Assembly: GCA_039028155.1 (NCBI GenBank)
Contig: JBCCIS010000033.1
Location: 1 to 59,174 of the forward strand
Direction of reading: 5' to 3'
Length of the DNA stretch: 59,174 bases
Source of the DNA: Pseudomonadota bacterium
Lineage (GTDB): Bacteria > Pseudomonadota > Alphaproteobacteria > SP197
The notes under the pieces were generated by a model that made no database searches, had not been told where the DNA came from, and worked only from the letters and a program-made list of their open reading frames with translations. Positions 53,124 to 59,174 of this stretch are shown piece after piece. Numbering within the stretch: the first letter of the stretch is position 1; the number at the start of each line of letters is the position of its first letter. The translations under genes and the position numbers were made by a program.

Positions 53124-54515
53124 ATGACCGGTCGCATACTCGTCGTTGATGATCAGCCGCTTAACGTCAAGCTTCTGGAAGCCAAGCTCACCAGTGAGTA
53201 CTACGACGTTCTGACGGCATCCGACGGTCCGTCCGCGATTGAGATCGCGACGACGGAGCGTCCGGATCTGATTCTGCTCGACGTCATGATGCCGGGCATG
53301 GATGGGTTCGAGGTGTGCCGGCGGCTACGCGCCGAACCGTCGACCATGCATATCCCGATTGTCATGGTGACCGCGCTGTCGGAGACGGAAGACCGTGTCG
53401 TCGGCCTCAGCTCCGGCGCTGATGACTTCCTGACCAAGCCGGTCGAGGACCTGGCACTGCTGGCGCGGGTCAGGTCGCTTCTGAGGTTCAAGGTGACGTT
53501 CGACGAGTTGCGCCTGCGCCTCAAGGCCGGCGCCGCCTCGACCGATGTCGACGATATTCTCCCCGATGACACGAGCCCGCAGCGCGGCCGCATTCTGCTG
53601 CTGGAGGATTTTGATTCACGCGCGCGCATGATCAACGAGGCGCTCAGCGAATCGAACGAGGTCACCGTCGAACGTGACGACGCCGAAGCGTTGCGCCTGG
53701 CCGATGTCAGCGATTTCGACGTCGTGATCATCAGCCTGACCCTGGAAGACGTGGACGGCCTCAGGGTCTGCTCCCAGTTGCGCAGCCGCCCGGCGACGCG
53801 GCTGGTCCCGATCCTGGCGCTGGTCGAGGAGGGCGATCTTGAGCAGCTCGCCAAGGCGCTCGATCTGGGCGTGACCGACTACGTCATGACGCCGCTCGAC
53901 CGCAACGAGCTGATCGCCCGGGTACGCACCCAGGTTCGCCGCAAGCATTACCAGGACCGCCTGCGCATGAACCTGGAAGAGAGTGTCTCCGCGGCGTCGA
54001 TGGATGAGCTGACCCGGCTGCACAATCGCCGCTATCTGGTCAGTCATCTGGCCCGCGAGTTCGAACGCGCGGTCGAGAACAGGAAGTCGCTTTCGGTGAT
54101 CATCCTGGATGTCGATCACTTCAAGAAGGTTAACGACACGCACGGCCACGCGGTTGGTGACGAGGTGTTGGCCGAACTCGCGCGCCGCATGATCGAGTGC
54201 ACGCGGTCGAGCGATTTGTCGGCGCGGCTGGGTGGTGAGGAGTTTGTTGTCGTCATGCCGGACACGACGCTCTCGGTCGCCGAATCCGTCGCCGATCGTC
54301 TGCGCCTTGGTGTCAGCGACACCGCTTTCGCGATTGCCAAATCCGATCTCTCGATCGATGTGACGATCAGCCTTGGCGTCGCCGTCAACAAGGGCGCCGA
54401 CGATACGCCCGAAGACCTGTTGGCGCGCGCCGACAGGGCGCTCTACCGGGCGAAGTCTGAAGGACGCAACCGGGTGGCGTGTGCGTCTGAGGAGCTGCTG
54501 TCGTCGGAAGCCTGA
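53124..54515 (+). CDS. pleD: Diguanylate cyclase response regulator PleD
   Basis: 463 residues. Receiver 1 (about 1-120) has phospho-acceptor D53 in LLLDVMMPGMDG. Receiver 2 (about 155-275) is degenerate and serves as a dimerisation adaptor. The GGDEF domain follows: GGEEF at 370-374 is an active-site variant compatible with catalysis, and RSSD at 361-364 is the inhibitory c-di-GMP site at the canonical five-residue spacing. The protein makes c-di-GMP when phosphorylated and controls polar development in relatives. Cotranscribed with divK; convergent with rpmG. Confidence 0.95.
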   Translation: MTGRILVVDDQPLNVKLLEAKLTSEYYDVLTASDGPSAIEIATTERPDLILLDVMMPGMDGFEVCRRLRAEPSTMHIPIVMVTALSETEDRVVGLSSGADDFLTKPVEDLALLARVRSLLRFKVTFDELRLRLKAGAASTDVDDILPDDTSPQRGRILLLEDFDSRARMINEALSESNEVTVERDDAEALRLADVSDFDVVIISLTLEDVDGLRVCSQLRSRPATRLVPILALVEEGDLEQLAKALDLGVTDYVMTPLDRNELIARVRTQVRRKHYQDRLRMNLEESVSAASMDELTRLHNRRYLVSHLAREFERAVENRKSLSVIILDVDHFKKVNDTHGHAVGDEVLAELARRMIECTRSSDLSARLGGEEFVVVMPDTTLSVAESVADRLRLGVSDTAFAIAKSDLSIDVTISLGVAVNKGADDTPEDLLARADRALYRAKSEGRNRVACASEELLSSEA

Positions 54516-54638
54516 GTTCGCGCGTGACCGAGTTGTGAGCACGCGTTCGAAGCGGCCACGCATCACATGGCCGATACCGGAAACAGGTCTGGAGACGTGA
54601 ACGCCACGCCTGTTGGCGCGGCACGCAACCAGGCTGGC

Positions 54639-54809
54639 TTAGTGCTTCAGCTTGGTTTCCTTGAACAGCACGTGCTTGCGCGCGACGGGGTCGTACTTCT
54701 TGAACTGAAGCTTTTCCGTCTGGGTGCGCGGATTCTTCTTGGTTACATAGTAGTAACCGGTGTCCGCGGTGCTCTCCAGTTTGATCAAAATGGTCGCCGG
54801 CTTTGCCAT
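54639..54809 (-). CDS. rpmG: 50S ribosomal protein L33
   Basis: 56 residues: [20 protein letters not shown], then [20 protein letters not shown] and the end [16 protein letters not shown]. This matches the cysteine-free L33 type (zinc-independent) at the expected length. It lies in the gap between pleD and the MFS gene on the minus strand, and is easily missed because it is so short. The divK-pleD-rpmG neighbourhood is conserved in Caulobacter-type genomes. L33 sits near the E site of the large subunit. Confidence 0.95.
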   Translation of the reverse strand: MAKPATILIKLESTADTGYYYVTKKNPRTQTEKLQFKKYDPVARKHVLFKETKLKH

Positions 54810-54893
54810 GGGACCTTCACCTTAAGTGCTTGGTCATTCGAGCGCTGGACCATACTGATGGCGGCCGGCCTGTCAAGCACAGAGGCGGCCTGG

Positions 54894-56123
54894 CTACATG
54901 GATCCGGTGGCCAATCGGCGCCGCCTGGTTGCCTGGCGATACGCGGCAAACGCGCAGTAGGCAACGGCGACGCCTAACAGCGTTGCGGGGAAGGCTTCCG
55001 GTCCCCAGGCCGACATGGCGCTGCCGACACTGAATGGGCCTGTGAGACCGCCGACCGCGAAAAACAAGCTGAAAACAGCGTTGGCGGCAATCAGGGCCTG
55101 GCCGGTGAAGCGCTGACCCAAGAGCGTCATGCCGACCGTGAATGTGCCGCCCATGGCCGCACCCCACACGATGAGCGTGACCCACAGCGCGAGGCCTTGG
55201 AGGCTGTACCAAGGCGCCAGGCCACCGTCGATCACCAGGGGTAGCAGGGCGCAGGCAACAGCAATCGTCGCGACGCAGCCGACCAACATCCAACCGCGGT
55301 CGACCCGGTCGGCTAGCCAGCCAAGGGGCATCTGCCAGACGACGGCGCCGATCAGCCCGGTCCAGATGACGGCATAGGCGATGTCGCGATGCTCACTGCC
55401 CAGCATATCCATGGTGTAGAGGTGGCCGAATGACAGCAGGGCACCGTCGATAAACCCGAACATGGCAGCCGACAGCAACACCGTGGGCGCCGCGACGAAA
55501 GCCAGCCACATTGTCGATCCTGTCGCTTCGTCCGCTTGTTTGGTCCTGGTGTCCAGATTGATGGATCGTGTCGGCAGTAAAAGCAGCGTTGCTGGCACGA
55601 TGCATGCCGCTGCAATCAGAAAGGGCGTCCAACCGCTACCGTCGACGGTTCCGGCAATGACGGGACCAAGGGCCCAGCCGGCCATGCCGACGGTGCTGTA
55701 AACACCGATCCACCGGCCGCGCGAGTGGTCGTCCAGGATCCGATTGATCCAGGTTTCTCCGGCCAGAAACAACAACGCGTTGCCGATGCCGAAGACAAAC
55801 CGAAGGGGAAACCACACGAGCACGTCGCGAAAGGCGGGGATCAGCAGGATGGTCACGAAGACCAAGGCCATGCCTGTCAGTGTTGCCCGAAAGAAACCAA
55901 GTCTTGGAATGATCCGCGTCGCCAAGAACGAAACAATGATTGTGCCAATGAACTGGGATGCTGCGCTCAGCCCAATAATCGACTCGTCGACGCCTTGATC
56001 GCGTAGAATCTCGGCCAGCAACGGCCAAGTCATGCCTGTCGTAATGGCCATGACGGCGAGCGAAGCAATCAGGGCAATCAGGCACGACCGCCGCTGCTGC
56101 CCGGTCAGAACAACGTCACTCAT
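54894..56123 (-). CDS. MFS transporter
   Basis: 409 residues with 12 predicted membrane helices. The first cytoplasmic loop contains TRIIPRLGFFRATLTG and the middle loop is near residue 195; GWLADRVDRGWMLVG in the second half matches the MFS loop signature. The pattern with GNALLFLAGETWINRILDDHSRG recalls the YcaD-type efflux or uptake carriers. Substrate unknown. The start overlaps the NUDIX gene by 8 bases, so the two are coupled. Confidence 0.9.
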   Translation of the reverse strand: MSDVVLTGQQRRSCLIALIASLAVMAITTGMTWPLLAEILRDQGVDESIIGLSAASQFIGTIIVSFLATRIIPRLGFFRATLTGMALVFVTILLIPAFRDVLVWFPLRFVFGIGNALLFLAGETWINRILDDHSRGRWIGVYSTVGMAGWALGPVIAGTVDGSGWTPFLIAAACIVPATLLLLPTRSINLDTRTKQADEATGSTMWLAFVAAPTVLLSAAMFGFIDGALLSFGHLYTMDMLGSEHRDIAYAVIWTGLIGAVVWQMPLGWLADRVDRGWMLVGCVATIAVACALLPLVIDGGLAPWYSLQGLALWVTLIVWGAAMGGTFTVGMTLLGQRFTGQALIAANAVFSLFFAVGGLTGPFSVGSAMSAWGPEAFPATLLGVAVAYCAFAAYRQATRRRRLATGSM

Positions 56124-56808
56124 GATCGATGCGCTGACGCATGCCGATATAGTGGAGGAAGGGCACCGGCGCGGTGCGTTTTAACTGGCGGTCTTCGCGC
56201 CAACGTTGTTCGGCCTGACGCAGGACGAACTCCGTGACGTCGACAATGGGCAGCCGGAACGCCTCGCTGAGCGGCAGCCAATGCAGGTCTTCCAATTCGC
56301 CGTCTTTGATCAATTCGCCTTCGGCATTGTTGGCGTTCGCCAGGAAGAAGCGTGTGTTGAAGCGCTTGTGCGACATGGTTGGCGTCAGAGCGCGCGCGAT
56401 ATAGTCCAGCGACATGAGGTCGGGGCCGCCGCCGGCTTGGCGTAGCGCATGCCAATAGGCGGACTGTGGAGCATTCTCCAACACGTCGCGGATTGCTTTG
56501 TTCAGAAGAAGGTAGCCGGTCTCCTCGTGGGTCTCGCGCAACGCAGCGATGGCGATCGAGGTCGCGTGCGCTTGCGTGGTGCGCCGCGTCAGTTTCTGTT
56601 TCAGCTCCTCAGGCAGGTCGAGGCCTGCGGGCACGACACGGTCATGTCTGTCGACCCGTCCGCCGGGAAAGACATAGATGTTGGGCAGAAAGCTCGCGCG
56701 CTTGCGCCGCCGGCCCATGAGGACCTCGGGGTTGTCGCCCCTGCCACGGAGCAGAACGATGCTGGCGGCGTCGCGCGGCCGCACCTTAGGCGGCGTAGTC
56801 TCCGGCAT
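56116..56808 (-). CDS. NUDIX hydrolase
   Basis: 230 residues. The fold starts with AASIVLLRGRGDNPEVLMGRR, then NIYVFPGGRVD. The NUDIX box core is ALRETHEETGYLL (RExxEE) around residue 90, after an insertion of about 35 residues between the Gly of the box and the RE helix; longer forms of this kind occur in the NUDT19/RNH-like subgroup. Such enzymes hydrolyse nucleoside diphosphates linked to other groups (possibly CoA derivatives). Downstream of a small unknown gene and upstream of an MFS gene on the same strand. Confidence 0.88.
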   Translation of the reverse strand: MPETTPPKVRPRDAASIVLLRGRGDNPEVLMGRRRKRASFLPNIYVFPGGRVDRHDRVVPAGLDLPEELKQKLTRRTTQAHATSIAIAALRETHEETGYLLLNKAIRDVLENAPQSAYWHALRQAGGGPDLMSLDYIARALTPTMSHKRFNTRFFLANANNAEGELIKDGELEDLHWLPLSEAFRLPIVDVTEFVLRQAEQRWREDRQLKRTAPVPFLHYIGMRQRIDHE

Positions 56809-56897
56809 GGTGGGAACCTAAAAGAAGACGAGGAAGCGGCATGCTCCTCAATTGCCGGGCGCGTGTCCAGCACCCGGTGCGGCCAAGTCTGGCGGCC

Positions 56898-57167
56898 TTA
56901 GGCCTCGCCGAGGATGGCGCGGCCGTTGTCGGTCAGGCGGCAGACCAGCCAGTCCGGCTTGATCGGGTTGGCGATCCACGGTTCGGCCCAGCCTTGGCGA
57001 ACGCAGCTTCTGATCGTGCGCGGATCGACCTCGCGGCCGTCTTCATCAAACAGGGGCAGCTTGCCGCCGGGCTGATCAAGCCCGCGTTGCAGCCAGCGCC
57101 GCTGGACCGGTGTCGGTTTTGCGGATTCGTTGGCTGGATCTGGCTTCACGGCTGCATCTGCGCTCAT
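56898..57167 (-). CDS. Small protein of unknown function next to rnr
   Basis: 89 residues from ATG 57167, which has a GGGGG ribosome site; an upstream in-frame start adds 17 residues. The N-terminal third is low-complexity (Ala, Asp, Pro). The rest, VQRRWLQRGLDQPGGKLPLF then IRSCVRQGWAEPW and LVCRLTDNGRAIL, looks like a compact helical unit ending in a winged-helix-like strand. I cannot name the family. It lies between rnr and the NUDIX gene in one transcript. Confidence 0.65.
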   Translation of the reverse strand: MSADAAVKPDPANESAKPTPVQRRWLQRGLDQPGGKLPLFDEDGREVDPRTIRSCVRQGWAEPWIANPIKPDWLVCRLTDNGRAILGEA

Positions 57168-57254
57168 AAGGGCCCCCTGTGTGTCGGCGCCGCGTTCGGG
57201 CGCTCTGTTGTGCGCCACATTGTAGCCGCAATTCTAACCGGAGGCGACTCAGCC

Positions 57255-58853
57255 TCAATGACGCCGATCACGCCGCTTCGTTTTGCTTTTTTTGCCCTTT
57301 TTGGCGGATTTGCCTCTGCCGCCCGGTTTTTTGGGGCGCTGCGCCCGACCCGACGATTCCGAGCCGCCTTCGACCAGGCTGAAGCTCAATCCGGCGGTCA
57401 CCGGCTCGACTTCCGCGACCTCCACCGTGACCGGCTCGCCCAGATCGTACCTTACGCCGTGGCCGACCAGTTGCTGGCGTCCTTCCATGAAACGAAAAGG
57501 GCCACCGGGCAGGCGGCTTGCCGGCAGAAGGCCGTCGGCACCGGTCTCATCCAGACGCACGAACAGGCCGAACCGGCCGATGCCGGTCACGCGCCCGGTC
57601 ATGGTGGCGCCGATGCGGTCGGCCATGAACGAGACAACGAAGCGGTCGACCGCGTCGCGCTCAGCGCGCGTGGCGCGCCGCTCCATGGCTGAGAGATGAA
57701 CGCCGACTTTGTCGAACGCCGCGCCGGCGTCGCCGGGCAGGGCGCCGCCGCCCAGCTCGAAAGCACCGATCAAGGCGCGATGAACCAAGAGATCGGCGTA
57801 ACGCCGGATCGGCGAGGTGAAGTGGCCGTAGGCCGGCAAGGCCAAGCCAAAATGGCCGATGTTCTCGGGCGCGTACTCGGCCTGCGCCTGACTACGAAGG
57901 ACCGCTTCGTTCACGGCGTCCTGCTGGTCAGTGCCATTCACACGTTTCAGAATCTGGTTGAAGTCGCGCGGGCGTAGTTGTGGCGATTTGCGCAGGCTCA
58001 AGCCCTGGCTTTCCAGATATTCGCGCAACGCCTCCGCCTTTTCCGGCGAGGGCTGATCGTGAATGCGGTACATCGCCGGCATGCGCCGTTCTTCGAGCGC
58101 CTTCGCCGCGGCGACGTTGGCGACGATCATCATCTCTTCGATCAGCTTGTGGCTGTCGTGACGGATACGCTGCTCGATCATGGCGACCTTGCCGTCCTCG
58201 CCGACGACGACCTTGCGTTCCGGACGTTCGATATCGAGCGCGCCGCGCTCGGCACGGGCTTTGCACAACGCATCATAGACGCCATAGAGATTGGCGATCA
58301 GATCGTCGGGAAGGTCGCCGGTTGTTGCGCTCGGCTTACCGTCATGGTGGCGTTGGACCTCGTCATAGGTAAGCCGCGCGGCCGAGCGCATGAGGCCGCG
58401 GACGAACTTCCATCGGTGCAACGCGCCGTCACTTCCGATCCATAGATGGGCGGCGACGCAGGGCCGATCTTCGTGCGGACGCAGCGAACAAAGGTCATTG
58501 GAAAGACGTTCCGGTAGCATCGGTACGACATGGTCGGGCAGGTAGACGGAGTTGCCGCGGCGATAGGCGGCGCGGTCGAGCGCGCTGCCCGGGCGCACGT
58601 AGTGACTGACATCGGCAATCGCGACAACCGCGTGCCAGGCGCCGCGTCCATTCTTGTCCGGCTCGGCCCAGACAGCGTCGTCGTGATCGCGGGCGTCGCT
58701 GTCGTCGATGGTGACCAGCGGCATGTCGCGCAGGTCCTCGCGTTTGCCCAACCGCGTCACCGGCTCCGCGTCGGCGGCAACCTGCAGGGCTTCTTCGGGA
58801 AACCGGGTTGGTATGCCGTGGCTTGCAATCGAGATCAGACTGATCGCCTCGGG
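57255..58853 (-). CDS. rnr: Ribonuclease R, N-terminally truncated
   Basis: About 532 residues remain, from PEAISLISIASHGIPTRFPE to the end. The RNB catalytic domain is complete: VTIDDSDARDHDDAVWAEPD with the metal-binding aspartates, MLPERLSNDLCSLRP and GHFTSPIRRYADLLVHRALI. The C-terminal S1 domain is seen in TGIGRFGLFVRLDETGADG, and the protein ends in a Lys/Arg-rich tail. The N-terminal cold-shock domains (roughly 150-200 residues) are missing. The frame upstream of about 58856 encodes unrelated sequence, so the open start at 58970 is false. RNase R degrades structured RNA 3' to 5'. Confidence 0.93.
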   Translation of the reverse strand, partial: PEAISLISIASHGIPTRFPEEALQVAADAEPVTRLGKREDLRDMPLVTIDDSDARDHDDAVWAEPDKNGRGAWHAVVAIADVSHYVRPGSALDRAAYRRGNSVYLPDHVVPMLPERLSNDLCSLRPHEDRPCVAAHLWIGSDGALHRWKFVRGLMRSAARLTYDEVQRHHDGKPSATTGDLPDDLIANLYGVYDALCKARAERGALDIERPERKVVVGEDGKVAMIEQRIRHDSHKLIEEMMIVANVAAAKALEERRMPAMYRIHDQPSPEKAEALREYLESQGLSLRKSPQLRPRDFNQILKRVNGTDQQDAVNEAVLRSQAQAEYAPENIGHFGLALPAYGHFTSPIRRYADLLVHRALIGAFELGGGALPGDAGAAFDKVGVHLSAMERRATRAERDAVDRFVVSFMADRIGATMTGRVTGIGRFGLFVRLDETGADGLLPASRLPGGPFRFMEGRQQLVGHGVRYDLGEPVTVEVAEVEPVTAGLSFSLVEGGSESSGRAQRPKKPGGRGKSAKKGKKSKTKRRDRRH

Positions 58854-58856
58854 CAC

Positions 58857-59174
58857 AAGGGGAAACAGGATGGGAGCGCGGTTGAACAACAGGACAGGCA
58901 AAACACAACAAAAGGGAGTGTAGGTGCTACAAGCAGAGCTGTGCTGGTGGGGAGTAGGGAATTCCCCCAACCAAACGTCTCGGGATCAGCATGCCCTAGG
59001 CGCACCAAGGATAGGGAACAAGGAATTAAAGCCAGAGAAGCGGAAAGAATGGGAATAGAAAGTGTGGTTCGGTCATATCAGTGAAACAAGTACAGGGGAA
59101 GCAGAGGCGTAACCTGTTGAAGTATGTTAAGCAGCAAGGTTCAGCACTGTTCAGCGAATGAGAAGCAGTTCAGC
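58857..59174. other. Lower-GC flank of non-bacterial character, no gene seen
   Basis: This 318-base stretch differs from the block before it: lower GC, purine-rich on the plus strand (pyrimidine-rich on the minus), stops in most frames and no bacterial gene. It contains three copies of GTTCAGC at 59139-59145, 59149-59155 and 59168-59174. Together with the nucleoporin-like left flank it suggests eukaryotic sequence. I cannot tell whether both flanks come from the same locus. Confidence 0.6.

Noticed and set aside
57255-58970. Full-length RNase R starting at 58970
   Set aside because: The first 39 residues of that frame have no RNase R similarity and lie in the composition-shifted flank; the true N-terminal domains are absent.
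1-59174. CRISPR array, integrase, transposase or prophage genes
   Set aside because: No regularly spaced direct repeats and no such proteins in any gene recognised; the only dispersed repeats are the two palindromic elements.

Overview
The window is almost entirely one block of alphaproteobacterial chromosome (about 298-58855), flanked on both sides by short stretches that look eukaryotic. Bases 2-298 form an open frame of FG-type nucleoporin repeats that runs straight into a secY gene lacking its first codons. At the other end an rnr gene loses its N-terminal part and is replaced by about 320 bases of lower-GC sequence with no bacterial gene. Both bacterial end genes are cut and every gene between them looks intact. 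A chimeric assembly (bacterial contaminant in a eukaryotic contig), or less likely a very recent insertion, explains this best.

The bacterial part is GC-rich and gene-dense, with many ATGA/GTGA stop-start overlaps. It carries alphaproteobacterial hallmarks: DivK-PleD, an ATP12-type F1 chaperone, an EipB/DUF1849 protein, a phasin with PhaR-like operators, ClpS-ClpA, and a Pam18/Tim14-like J-protein. The family resemblance is to free-living, PHB-storing Rhodospirillales-like bacteria; I cannot name a genus from sequence alone.

Layout. 0.3-4.7 kb: end of the ribosomal/secretion operon (secY, adk, rpsM, rpsK, rpoA, rplQ) closed by a hairpin. 4.8-12.7 kb: a co-directional run of rarA, crcB, an RluC/RluD-type synthase, a HAD phosphatase, ATP12, propionyl-CoA carboxylase (pccB, pccA) and acylphosphatase. 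12.7-16.1 kb: lipB (reverse), tRNA-Leu(GAG), then mgtE, a RidA protein and a kappa-class/HCCA isomerase-like protein. 16.1-22.2 kb: a threonine dehydratase/metallo-hydrolase pair, and a Crp-like regulator divergent from a bifunctional putA. 22.2-25.5 kb: an LpxR-type protein, an iron alcohol dehydrogenase and a nucleoside hydrolase. 25.5-28.9 kb: an AT-rich tract, then HerA-like ATPase, VWA protein and Pam18-like J-protein. 28.9-32.6 kb: galU, ugd and phosphomannomutase (nucleotide-sugar supply for envelope polysaccharide). 32.7-41.1 kb: mixed metabolic and envelope genes. 41.1-44.6 kb: phasin with two predicted PhaR sites, clpS, clpA. 44.6-52.5 kb: amino-acid/keto-acid metabolism, an exporter, EipB, a ROK kinase and a HAD hydrolase. 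52.7-58.9 kb: divK-pleD (cell cycle, c-di-GMP) facing rpmG, an MFS transporter, a NUDIX hydrolase, a small unknown gene and rnr.

Points most worth a second look are the two chimeric ends, a two-copy family of long intergenic palindromes (around 22.2-22.3 and 45.9 kb), the HerA-VWA-Pam18-like gene set beside an AT-rich island, the twin PhaR-like operators bracketing the phasin promoter, and a helically phased operator-like array near 18.05 kb. I saw no CRISPR array, transposase, integrase or prophage gene.
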